Under the pieces are notes generated by a model. That model was not told where the DNA came from, made no database searches, and saw only the letters and a program-made list of their open reading frames with translations. A stretch of DNA of 16,451 bases. It comes from Alphaproteobacteria bacterium (GTDB lineage: Bacteria > Pseudomonadota > Alphaproteobacteria > JABAAW01). Numbering within the stretch: position 1 is the stretch's first letter; the number at the start of each line of letters is the position of its first letter. The DNA is taken from NCBI GenBank assembly GCA_014238625.1, contig JABAAS010000014.1:1-16451 (forward strand), written 5' to 3'. The translations under genes were made by a program, and so were the position numbers. Below, in pieces: positions 1-5,989 of the stretch.

Positions 1-1
1 G

Positions 2-520
2 TTGCGGAAACTTGCTCTTCAGAGCCTCGATCGCATGCGGTGCACCCAAACAGCCAACCTCCTCATCGTAAGTCAAAACTAAGTGGAGCGGAACTCGCAT
101 ACGAGAAGAGATCTTCGCTAAAAGTGGAAGATGACTCAAAACGCTCGCTATAAAACCCTTCATGTCGCAAGAACCTCGAGCGTAAAGTCGTCCATCCCGC
201 TCCGTCAAAGTAAAAGGGTCGCTCGTCCAGTCCTGATCCGTAACAGGAACAACATCCGTATGCGCCGACAAAACAATGCCGCCAGAAACAGAAGGACCAA
301 TAGTCGCTAGTAAATTCGCCTTGCCAGCTTGATCTGGAGACGCTTGAATCTCATACTCAATGCCATGACTGCGCAGCTCCGACGCTACCCATTCGATCAA
401 TGGAAGGTTCGGCGTGCTCGAAACCGAAGCAAAGGATACTAAACGAGACAATAGCTCCCGTGCGCGGCTCAAGGTCTCGTCCCCAGAAACTTTACTATCC
501 TTTGTTAGCGCGTTTGGCAT
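2..520 (-). CDS. argE: Acetylornithine deacetylase (ArgE-type M20 peptidase), N-terminal part
   Basis: This frame starts with ATG at 520 and runs off the left edge, giving 173 codons without a stop. ArgE removes the acetyl group from N-acetylornithine in arginine biosynthesis in the cytosol, using two metal ions. Visible M20 signatures are SAHTDVVPV (first metal-binding His with the Asp two residues later), ARGSCDMKG (bridging Asp) and LTYDEEVGCLGA (the Glu pair supplying the general base and a metal ligand). The YDEEVGCLGA segment fits ArgE better than DapE. The C-terminal lid and remaining metal ligands lie outside the window. No strong ribosome binding site precedes the ATG. A DapE-like or other M20 deacylase is the alternative; family assignment is firm, substrate less so. 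Confidence 0.85.
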   Translation of the reverse strand, partial: MPNALTKDSKVSGDETLSRARELLSRLVSFASVSSTPNLPLIEWVASELRSHGIEYEIQASPDQAGKANLLATIGPSVSGGIVLSAHTDVVPVTDQDWTSDPFTLTERDGRLYARGSCDMKGFIASVLSHLPLLAKISSRMRVPLHLVLTYDEEVGCLGAPHAIEALKSKFPQ

Positions 521-667
521 CTCGACCCGTATGTGAAAAGCTCTGAAAGTAGCAACTCAAAGAGTGCCATAATGAAAAAGGTAAAAATAACACAAAAAAC
601 TCCGCAAAAACAACTATGCCCGAAAAATCTAGGAAACTATCCTAAAATAGAAACATTAAACAGAAAC

Positions 668-696
668 GCACTGCCGAGAAAATATCTCGGCAGTGC
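668..696 (-). terminator. Rho-independent terminator of hsp20
   Basis: A perfect 12-bp inverted repeat (668-679 pairing with 685-696) encloses a 5-nt loop. Read on the minus strand it lies just after the hsp20 stop and is followed by a T-rich stretch (GTTTCTGTTTAATGTTTC). Position and shape fit an intrinsic terminator for hsp20. Confidence 0.8.
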
Positions 697-723
697 GCGC
701 TGTTCTAGTTGGAAAGCTCGCCG

Positions 724-1260
724 CTAAGCGCTCTTCTTTTGTTGTCCCAAAGCCGCTCTCGTAGTCGTGCTAGTCGAAATCGACTTGCTGTCGTTCGCAG
801 CGTTGATCGGGATGCTGCGGGCTTTCGCCTCCTCAGGAACCTCGCGTAGTAGCTCGATGTGTAGCAAGCCGTTCGCAAGTCGTGCCTGGTCAACGCGAAC
901 ATGCTCGGCTAGGCTGAACTGGCGCGAAAATGCGCGCTCCGCTATACCGCGATGCAGAAAGTTGCCCTTGCTGCCGCCAGCGTTAGACGAGTGCTCGTCC
1001 GAATGCTGCTCGCCGTCATCGCTATCGCTCTGCAGACGACCCTGAATCGTCAAAAGATTCTGCTTCAGCTCAAGCGTCAAGTCATCCTCGCTAAAGCCAG
1101 CAACCGCCATCGAAATGCGATAACGATCCTCGCTCAACTTCTCGATGTTGTAGGGCGGATACGCAGAAGTCGGCGCGTCCGCCATCTCATCAAATAGTCG
1201 GAATAGACTGTCAAAACCAACAGTCGTGCGGAAAAGAGGGGTGAGGTCAAATCTTGTCAT
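724..1260 (-). CDS. Small heat shock protein, Hsp20/alpha-crystallin family (IbpA-like)
   Basis: A 178-residue ATP-independent holdase of the class A (IbpA-like) small heat shock proteins; such proteins bind unfolding clients as oligomers and pass them to DnaK/ClpB. The N-terminus (FDLTPLFRTTVGFDSLF) and the alpha-crystallin domain from about residue 35 to 145 (PPYNIEKLSEDRYRISMAVAG, then LHRGIAERAFSRQFSLAEHV) match the proteobacterial pattern. A C-terminal IPI gives the IxI oligomerisation motif, followed by a Ser/Thr-rich tail. A polar Asp/Ser/His insert (about residues 98-112) sits where related proteins have a short loop. The ATG at 1260 has an AAGGAG ribosome binding site 8 nt upstream, within a ROSE-like hairpin, and a sigma-32-type promoter lies about 120 nt upstream. 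It is monocistronic with its own terminator. Confidence 0.93.
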   Translation of the reverse strand: MTRFDLTPLFRTTVGFDSLFRLFDEMADAPTSAYPPYNIEKLSEDRYRISMAVAGFSEDDLTLELKQNLLTIQGRLQSDSDDGEQHSDEHSSNAGGSKGNFLHRGIAERAFSRQFSLAEHVRVDQARLANGLLHIELLREVPEEAKARSIPINAANDSKSISTSTTTRAALGQQKKSA

Positions 1261-1331
1261 AGTTCTATCTCCTTTTGTAAAGCAAGATTGATATTACTCA
1301 TCAAGTAAGTTTGAGGCTCCTAAAAGCCCTC
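1261..1331 (-). promoter_or_regulatory. ROSE-like RNA thermometer in the hsp20 leader
   Basis: In the minus-strand transcript the last hairpin before the start codon (1267-1288) pairs AUCUUGCUUU with AAAGGAGAU across an ACA loop, leaving one bulged G. This buries the Shine-Dalgarno. The UUGCU facing AGGA with an extra G is the hallmark of ROSE elements that control alphaproteobacterial small heat shock genes. Two more hairpins lie upstream: 1294-1298 with 1304-1308, and the strong 1313-1331 stem. A stack of hairpins ending in a weak SD-masking one is the ROSE layout. The pairing is read from sequence; the temperature response is inferred. Confidence 0.72.
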
Positions 1332-1383
1332 GCGCCTATCTCAATAAGTGCAACTACCAAAAACTTGGCTCGTCGCTGTAACT

Positions 1384-1414
1384 ATATGTGGGGGCAATAA
1401 AAAGAAATTTCAAG
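1384..1414 (-). promoter_or_regulatory. Sigma-32 (RpoH)-type heat shock promoter of hsp20
   Basis: On the minus strand CTTGAAA (1408-1414), preceded by a C-run, is followed after 13 nt by CCCCCACATAT (1384-1394). This closely matches the RpoH consensus (CTTGAAA, 13-15 nt, CCCCAT-T). Transcription would begin near 1377, leaving a leader of roughly 115 nt that contains the ROSE-like element. Confidence 0.8.
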
Positions 1415-1514
1415 GGGGGGTGTTGTTGTAGCCCCGTAAGAATTTATCTCTTTATTTATCTCTTCATTTATCTTTTAGTTATTATTTTTTAAAAATGGAA
1501 AGAGTGGCCGTGTA

Positions 1515-1560
1515 AGCTCATGTGCTAGGGAGGCTATTAATACTCGCCCCCTCGTGAGCT
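1515..1560. other. Inverted repeat in the hsp20-rpmE gap
   Basis: Outer arms AGCTCA (1515-1520) and TGAGCT (1555-1560) pair, and inner arms 1527-1534 and 1546-1552 (AGGGAGGC against GCCCCCT) pair with one wobble and one bulge. It lies about 50 nt downstream of the rpmE stop on the minus strand, with T-rich DNA only about 20 nt beyond, so it may be an imperfect rpmE terminator or processing hairpin. The rest of 1415-1611 holds only pyrimidine-rich repeats of TTTATCTC type. Confidence 0.4.
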
Positions 1561-1611
1561 ATGGATTAGAAGTTGCAACGCTCGACTCTAGGATCGAGGC
1601 TGGGGTCTGCT

Positions 1612-1842
1612 CTAGGATTTGGAACCCGTTTTGAAATCTCCAAATCGCTTGCGGAAACGAGATAGTTGTCCCGCCTCAATTAGTCGCTGTGTGCCTCCAG
1701 TCCAAGCAGGGTGCGAAAGTGGATCAACCTCTAAACGCAACTCATCACCAGCCTTACCCCAAGTCGAACGAGTCTCAAAACTGCTACCGTCCGTTAGGCG
1801 AACAATTATCTTATGGTAGTCCGGGTGTATGTCCTGCTTCAT
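1612..1842 (-). CDS. rpmE: 50S ribosomal protein L31 (bL31), zinc-free alphaproteobacterial type
   Basis: A 76-residue protein with the L31 signature: MKQDIHPDYHKIIVRLTDG at the N-terminus, then STWGKAGDELRLEVDPLSHPAWTGG and a C-terminal RFRKRFGDF. bL31 bridges the ribosomal subunits near the central protuberance. The CxxC zinc-binding cysteines of the C+ form are absent; alphaproteobacteria commonly carry this cysteine-free version. Length is normal. The gene stands alone and is divergent from fliX; no strong Shine-Dalgarno is visible before the ATG at 1842. Confidence 0.96.
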   Translation of the reverse strand: MKQDIHPDYHKIIVRLTDGSSFETRSTWGKAGDELRLEVDPLSHPAWTGGTQRLIEAGQLSRFRKRFGDFKTGSKS

Positions 1843-2083
1843 CGTAAATCTAGTCTAATACAAATCTGTTAGCAGGCGCAACATCTTTCTTGGAAAAATA
1901 CGCTCGTAAAAAAAATCGCTCGTAATCATAGATAGTGCTTTTATACCTAGATTAGTCGAGGGCTCTGTCCTATTATAACTCAAGAACAAAGAATAACTAA
2001 TATACAAATGCTAAAATATAAAATAATGCATAAGTGAGAATAACACAGAGCACAACATAAAGCATAGCATAGAGCATAAGATA

Positions 2084-2563
2084 ATGGTTCGAATCGAACG
2101 AAGAAAAAACATCGGTAGCGCAAATGCCCTAACTGCCTCCGCTAATGCTAAAAAAAAATCTCGAGCAAAAGCAGCAGGCAGCGTAAGTTTCGCTAACTCA
2201 TTAGCAGGAGTCGCAGCTAGCGAAAACCAAATAGGCGAGGTAGAAGGACTGCCAGAAAATGACCCGAAAATAAACGCTCGTGAAGCACTAGGAGATATTA
2301 GCCTACTCGCAATACAAGAGCAGTCCAGCAACAATAACCAGAAAGCTCGAAAAAAAGCCATAGAGCTCGGCGAAGGGCTGCTCAAAAGACTCGAGGATTT
2401 GCATCTAAGGCTCATAGCCGAAAGCGTGTCAGACGATAAGCTGCAACAGCTCGAGCAGTTCTTTGCTCAAAAAAGAGAGCATATTCAAGACCATAAACTA
2501 AGAGATATTCTCGCTGAAATAGATTTGCGCGTGCAGGTCGAAATCGCTAAACGAAGAAAATAA
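2084..2563 (+). CDS. fliX: Flagellar assembly protein FliX (class II flagellar regulator)
   Basis: A 159-residue protein whose C-terminal half matches FliX: ISLLAIQEQ, then a basic segment, then helices LGEGLLKRLEDLHLRLI and DHKLRDILAEIDLRVQVEIAKRR. In Caulobacter FliX links completion of early flagellar structures to the transcription factor FlbD. The N-terminal third is basic and low in complexity, as is typical of the family. The 240-bp gap before it contains repeated AGCATA words and no clear ribosome binding site. No other flagellar gene is visible here, whereas FliX often sits near flgI. Assignment rests on the C-terminal pattern. Confidence 0.85.
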   Translation: MVRIERRKNIGSANALTASANAKKKSRAKAAGSVSFANSLAGVAASENQIGEVEGLPENDPKINAREALGDISLLAIQEQSSNNNQKARKKAIELGEGLLKRLEDLHLRLIAESVSDDKLQQLEQFFAQKREHIQDHKLRDILAEIDLRVQVEIAKRRK

Positions 2564-2570
2564 AATAACA

Positions 2571-2720
2571 AAGGGAAGGCAAGGGAGGCAAGGTAAGGGA
2601 GGCAAGGGGGGGGGGCTGAGGGCTGAAAGGTCGGTCAAGTGAAAAGGCTCGGGATAAACTCGGGATAGAAGGATAGGTACGAGAGGGGTAGGGGTGAGCT
2701 CTGGGTAAGCACTCGTTATT
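2571..2720. repeat. G-rich polypurine tract with short tandem words and a G10 run
   Basis: The + strand is almost entirely A and G for about 150 bp after fliX. It repeats words such as AAGGGAGGCAAGG and CTCGGGATA, and includes ten consecutive G at 2606-2615. It lies between fliX and the methyltransferase gene. A role is unknown; such tracts slip readily and can form G-quadruplex or triplex structures. Confidence 0.7.
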
Positions 2721-2734
2721 ACTCTTGACCGCTC

Positions 2735-2773
2735 GCTCCGCTGGGGTGTAGGGTGGGACTCAAGGAGCGGAGC
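2735..2773. repeat. 8-bp inverted repeat upstream of the methyltransferase gene
   Basis: GCTCCGCT (2735-2742) and AGCGGAGC (2766-2773) are perfect complements separated by 23 nt, about 110 bp before the methyltransferase start. It could mark the island edge or be a hairpin; no T-run follows. Confidence 0.45.
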
Positions 2774-2882
2774 CCATATAGCTCGGTGGTGAAGGTGGGG
2801 CAAAATTAAATGAGATGCAGAACAGAAAAAAATCCGATAGGATAGCTTGCGCTCTGGAAAAACAACATTGATAAAGTACGCT

Positions 2883-4259
2883 ATGTCTGGAATCATTTCT
2901 AAACACAAGCAAGATAATTTAGTCGTGAAAGAATTGGATGCGACAGAAGTTCTTTTTGCAGATAGCTTAGACAAAAAACTTTTTGAAAAAAACTTTGTAG
3001 ATTTAACCGTAACATCGCCCCCATATAATGTAGGTATTGTTTACAATTCTACTGGTGATGATGGCGATTATGAAGATTATTTAAAATGTACAAAAAAATG
3101 GTTAGAAAATGTTTATTATTGGACAAGGCATACAGGCAGACTTTGTCTCAATATTCCGCTTGATAAAAATAAAGGAGGACAAAAAAGCGTTGGTGCTGAT
3201 ATTACAACGATTGCACAAAAAGTAGGATTTTCCTACCATTCAACAATTATTTGGAACGAGCAGAATATATCTAAGAGAACAGCTTGGGGAAGTTGGCTTT
3301 CAGCCTCCGCCCCTTATGTTATTGCTCCTGTTGAATTAATTGTTATCCTTTATAAAGGAGATTGGAAAAAAAATAGAAGAGGTGAAAGCGATATAACAAA
3401 AGAAGAATTTATGGCTTGGACGAATGGCTTATGGACTTTTAATGGAGAAAGCAAAAAACGCATAGGACATCCCGCTCCGTTTCCCAAACAATTGCCGTTA
3501 CGGTGTATTAAACTTTTTAGCTATGTGGGGGATACAGTTTTTGACCCCTTTCTTGGCTCTGGCACTACGGTGTTGGTTGCCGATAATCTAGGGCGAAAAG
3601 GCGTCGGTGTCGAGATTGACGAGACTTACTATAACTTATCTATCAATCGAATTGAAAAAAATAAGGAGGCTAACATGACTAGCCAAAAAGAATTATTAAA
3701 AGAATTCTTCAAAAATAATTCTAATAGAGATATTAATCACCCTGAGGTCGTAGATTGGGCCGTCGAAGAGTGGAGAAAGCGCAAAGGTGAAGTGTTTCGT
3801 GACCCCGATAGGGGTATTAGGTCTTTACATCAAGAGGGCTTTCTTATCAAAGTTTCCAAGGGCGTCTATCGCTATGACCCAAGCCTTGAGGAAAATATAA
3901 AATTTGGTAACTTTACACAAGAGCAAAAAAGAATTATCAAAGAAAGGTATGAATATAGGTGCGCTGTATGTGGGGCAGGTGAGGAGGAAGGTGTTGAAAT
4001 TCATGTCGACCATATTAAACCTCGTGAGCGCGGTGGCAAGTCTACGCTCGATAATGGGCAGGTATTGTGCTCTACTCACAATAATTTTAAGAAACATTTC
4101 AAACAAACAGAAACAGGAAAAAGAATGTTTATTGCATTATACAAAATAGCCAAAGAAAACGGCGATAAGCATTTGCAAAAATTTCTCACTGAAGTACTTG
4201 GAGTTTATGAAAAATATAATATAAATAGCCAAATTGAATGGAAAGATGATAATAAATAA
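2883..4259 (+). CDS. Fused DNA amino-methyltransferase / HNH endonuclease (restriction-modification)
   Basis: One open frame encodes a beta-class DNA methyltransferase joined to an HNH nuclease. The methyltransferase has catalytic motif IV TSPPY (3012-3026) before the AdoMet motif I FDPFLGSGTT (from 3540), the order of beta-class N6-adenine or N4-cytosine enzymes, with GRLCLNIP, a target-recognition region and RIGHPAPFP between. The second half is a winged-helix-like segment (NHPEVVDWAVEEW, QEGFLIKVSKGVYRYD) then an HNH fold: YRCAVCG, HVDHIKP, LDNGQ, VLCSTHNN. This gives a C3H zinc site and an H-N-N catalytic set. The ATG at 2883 is preferred; TTG at 2847 extends the frame by 12 residues. Neither has a good ribosome binding site. 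The recognition sequence is unknown. Composition is much more AT-rich than the neighbours, pointing to acquisition. The halves look like two genes joined at 3655-3675. Confidence 0.88.
   Translation: MSGIISKHKQDNLVVKELDATEVLFADSLDKKLFEKNFVDLTVTSPPYNVGIVYNSTGDDGDYEDYLKCTKKWLENVYYWTRHTGRLCLNIPLDKNKGGQKSVGADITTIAQKVGFSYHSTIIWNEQNISKRTAWGSWLSASAPYVIAPVELIVILYKGDWKKNRRGESDITKEEFMAWTNGLWTFNGESKKRIGHPAPFPKQLPLRCIKLFSYVGDTVFDPFLGSGTTVLVADNLGRKGVGVEIDETYYNLSINRIEKNKEANMTSQKELLKEFFKNNSNRDINHPEVVDWAVEEWRKRKGEVFRDPDRGIRSLHQEGFLIKVSKGVYRYDPSLEENIKFGNFTQEQKRIIKERYEYRCAVCGAGEEEGVEIHVDHIKPRERGGKSTLDNGQVLCSTHNNFKKHFKQTETGKRMFIALYKIAKENGDKHLQKFLTEVLGVYEKYNINSQIEWKDDNK
3663..3677 (+). promoter_or_regulatory. 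Internal Shine-Dalgarno and ATG for the HNH nuclease
   Basis: AAGGAGG (3663-3669), a near-perfect anti-16S match, sits 5 nt before ATG 3675, in frame with both the upstream methyltransferase and the downstream nuclease. It is far better than any initiation site at the start of the long frame. Confidence 0.8.
3675..4259 (+). CDS. HNH restriction endonuclease, likely also translated alone
   Basis: From the internal ATG the frame gives a 194-residue protein beginning MTSQKELLKEFFKNN. This resembles stand-alone HNH nucleases, in which a helical DNA-binding segment precedes the HNH. Residues visible are the Cys pair in RCAVC, the His of VDHI (codon 4011), Asn of LDNG (codon 4053), and C-S-T-H-N (Cys 4068, His 4077, Asn 4080). 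The pairing with a methyltransferase supports a restriction role. Independent translation is inferred from the Shine-Dalgarno; a fused-only product remains possible. Confidence 0.65.
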   Translation: MTSQKELLKEFFKNNSNRDINHPEVVDWAVEEWRKRKGEVFRDPDRGIRSLHQEGFLIKVSKGVYRYDPSLEENIKFGNFTQEQKRIIKERYEYRCAVCGAGEEEGVEIHVDHIKPRERGGKSTLDNGQVLCSTHNNFKKHFKQTETGKRMFIALYKIAKENGDKHLQKFLTEVLGVYEKYNINSQIEWKDDNK

Positions 4260-4498
4260 TGTTTAAAAATATACGAAAATAAAATTATTAATTATCAAGC
4301 GATAAATTATTAAAAATAATTGCGCAAAATAAAAAATAAGTTAAAAAATGAATATATCAAAAAATATACACAGCTATAAAATACACGCAACGCAAAAATA
4401 TATCGCCCCCTAACATAATACAAAGATGTAATGCTCAACTATCGAAGGTTTGGGTTTCTAATCCTCGTTCGATTGTTGTTCGCTATTATTCCTTAATC
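4260..4498. other. AT-rich gap between the island and the repressor gene
   Basis: No gene is seen. The first 150 bp are very AT-rich like the island. ATCGAA (4441-4446) and TTCGAT (4468-4473) can pair and lie downstream of the repressor stop on the minus strand, but no T-run follows, so a terminator call is weak. Confidence 0.4.
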
Positions 4499-5398
4499 TC
4501 AAGATTTTTTTATCCAGCGGACAGGGCGGGCTGTGCGCAAACTTACATCGCTAATCACTGAATGCAAACGATTGTAAGACTCTAAATTGTAATAACCCTC
4601 ACGACGACCGCGCTCTACTCGCTTAACCATAGCACCGCCAGAAGCCGTCTCAACTACACAAGCCTTGCCTAGTAAAACAGAGTGAGACTCGCTGAAATTC
4701 AAGTCGAAAAATAATATGTCCCCATCGTCAAATATCGGACTCATACTATCTCCACGCACTACTACTCCACCCCAACGCGTACCGCTCGATTTGTTGAAAA
4801 TCTCGCCGGGTACAGAAACAATCTCGCTGCCAGGAAATTGATCGTTCCAATACTCTATCTCAGCTCCAGCCCTAACAATGCCCAAAATAGGAAAATCATG
4901 CGATTCGCAAACTCTATGACGAGAAATACTCGACCTCTCGCTAGAAGAAATTATACCTAAACCACTCTTGGAAATTTTGCTGGAAATTTTGTTGGAAATT
5001 TTGTTGGAAATTTTGTTGGAAATTTTGTTGGAAACTTGCCTAGAGTTCTCCCTATGGTTCTCATTAGAGTTCTCCTTGTAAACTCCGCTCGGAAATATGC
5101 CAATGCTAGCCTCGTCGCTAGTCTCGTAGCTAGCCTCCTCATCGCTCGAGATCGACGAGCCAGATAGCTCCCTAGATAACGAAAAATCCATACCAATGCC
5201 CAACGCATCGCATATCTGCTTCGCTCGATCTACAGATGGCGCAGAACCACGAATGACCGAACGCAAAGTCTCGGGCGGAAAGCCATACTGCTTCTCCGCA
5301 GCATGAATCGAAAGATGCAAATCACGAAGGCGAGATTCTATCAAAACTACAAGAGAACGGGAAAATGATCCAGATTTCGGTTTCGGCATAATGCTCAT
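4499..5398 (-). CDS. HTH / S24 LexA-like self-cleaving transcriptional repressor
   Basis: A two-domain repressor: an N-terminal helix-turn-helix (SIHAAEKQYGFPPETLRSVIRG) and a C-terminal S24 serine protease domain (FPILGIVRAGAEIEYW, VVVRGDSMSPIFDDGDILFF, GAMVKRVERG). The catalytic Ser is codon 4745-4747 and the Lys 4622-4624; Ala-Gly in VRAGAE (4865-4870) is at the expected self-cleavage position, so inactivation after RecA activation, as in LexA and phage CI, is plausible. The ATG at 5398 has GGAA 6 nt upstream; GTG 5428 and ATG 5389 are alternatives. The Ser/Glu-rich linker contains NKIS repeats from a 12-nt DNA array. It is not canonical LexA, whose winged HTH differs. The divergent small gene at 5595 is a natural target. 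Targets are unknown. Confidence 0.85.
   Translation of the reverse strand: MSIMPKPKSGSFSRSLVVLIESRLRDLHLSIHAAEKQYGFPPETLRSVIRGSAPSVDRAKQICDALGIGMDFSLSRELSGSSISSDEEASYETSDEASIGIFPSGVYKENSNENHRENSRQVSNKISNKISNKISNKISSKISKSGLGIISSSERSSISRHRVCESHDFPILGIVRAGAEIEYWNDQFPGSEIVSVPGEIFNKSSGTRWGGVVVRGDSMSPIFDDGDILFFDLNFSESHSVLLGKACVVETASGGAMVKRVERGRREGYYNLESYNRLHSVISDVSLRTARPVRWIKKS
4970..5041. repeat. 12-nt tandem array inside the repressor gene
   Basis: GGAAATTTTGTT (+ strand) occurs five times from 4970 to 5029, with one variant (GCT end) in the first copy and a decayed sixth copy to 5041. The unit is a multiple of three, so copy changes add or remove NKIS residues in the interdomain linker without breaking the frame. 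Confidence 0.95.
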
Positions 5399-5420
5399 AA
5401 TATATTCCGAAAAATGCGCA

Positions 5421-5508
5421 TTGTCCACATTTTACTCTTGATTTTTTCATAATATTAGCTGAAAATAACGAAAATAAGCTAGAAATATGGCAAATTAACT
5501 GTGGATAA
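5421..5508. promoter_or_regulatory. Divergent intergenic region with two inverted DnaA-box-like sites
   Basis: TTATCCACA, the DnaA-box consensus, is on the minus strand at 5500-5508, and TTGTCCACA, one mismatch off, is on the plus strand at 5421-5429. They face each other across about 70 bp of AT-rich DNA between the repressor and the small + gene. They could be DnaA sites or two half-operators of the S24 repressor. The first overlaps the extended GTG start of the repressor. Confidence 0.4.
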
Positions 5509-5580
5509 AAACTCCCGATGCTGTCGTTAGAACTAAATGCAACTCCAGAAAATAAAAATAATATGAAAATAAAAAAAAAT

Positions 5581-5597
5581 GGAGGAATAATACCGTG
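5581..5597 (+). promoter_or_regulatory. Ribosome binding site deciding a GTG start
   Basis: GGAGG at 5581-5585 lies 9 nt before GTG 5595. It is one of the strongest Shine-Dalgarno sequences in the window and supports the short repeat-rich frame as a real gene. Confidence 0.75.
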
Positions 5598-5960
5598 TCA
5601 CACGCTCAAACCCTGCTAAGACTAACTCACAATACTAACCAAGCATTGCGTGAAGGACGACTAGGTGCGCAAGAGTGGTTCAACTTCCTCAATTCTATCG
5701 AAATGCTCGCAAAAACTATGCAACTACACGAAGCTCGAGAAAAAAAAAGTCATCTGAAAATAGCTGATGCTAGCTCGACTAGCTACTCGACCAGCTACTC
5801 GAACGCCAATAGTAGTTCTGATACTCGCAACTCGACCGTTGCTCGTAGCCTGACCGCTACTTGCAACTCGACCGTTGCTTGTAGCCCGACCGCTACTTGC
5901 AACTCGACCGTTGCTTGTGGTGTGAGCGATATTCCTCCTCGCGTTGCAAACAATAACTAG
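5595..5960 (+). CDS. Small unknown protein with C-terminal hexapeptide repeats
   Basis: I do not recognise this 121-residue protein. The first 50 residues (QTLLRLTHNTNQALREGRLG, then EWFNFLNSIEMLAKTMQLHEAREKK) look like two or three amphipathic helices and could be a small regulatory domain. The rest is Ser/Thr-rich and repetitive: SYSTSYS, then alternating NSTVA(R/C) and S(L/P)TATC units that place Cys every six residues. No signal peptide or membrane segment is seen. It starts at GTG with a strong ribosome binding site and is divergent from the S24 repressor, which may control it. It could be an antirepressor-like or adaptor protein, but that is a guess. Confidence 0.7.
   Translation: MSHAQTLLRLTHNTNQALREGRLGAQEWFNFLNSIEMLAKTMQLHEAREKKSHLKIADASSTSYSTSYSNANSSSDTRNSTVARSLTATCNSTVACSPTATCNSTVACGVSDIPPRVANNN
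5827..5918. repeat. 36-nt tandem repeat in the small + gene
   Basis: Two full copies (5827-5862, 5863-5898) and about 20 nt of a third (5899-5918) of a unit starting GCAACTCGACCGTTGCT. Each unit is itself two diverged 18-nt halves. The frame is kept. Confidence 0.9.
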
Positions 5961-5964
5961 CTCG

Positions 5965-5989
5965 CAATCAATCAATCAATCAATCAATC
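5965..5989. repeat. Tetranucleotide repeat (CAAT)6 at the glycosyltransferase 3' end
   Basis: Six CAAT copies plus C. The glycosyltransferase stop TGA (5980-5982) lies inside the array on the minus strand. Confidence 0.95.

Noticed and set aside
533..727. 64-codon + frame between argE and hsp20
   Set aside because: It runs through the hsp20 terminator stem, has no ribosome binding site and resembles no known protein.
2086..2095. GGTTCGAATC, resembling a tRNA T-arm
   Set aside because: The flanking bases do not form a T-stem or acceptor stem; it encodes the start of FliX.
2847..2882. GKTT in the TTG-start extension as a Walker A motif
   Set aside because: Only a few residues before a methyltransferase; no nucleotide-binding fold follows, and the extension is probably untranslated.
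5421..5594. Chromosomal replication origin
   Set aside because: Only two DnaA-like boxes and no dnaA, parA, gidA or hemE neighbour.
5965..5989. (CAAT)6 as a phase-variation switch of the glycosyltransferase
   Set aside because: The frame always meets TGA within the first repeats, so copy changes would not alter the protein.
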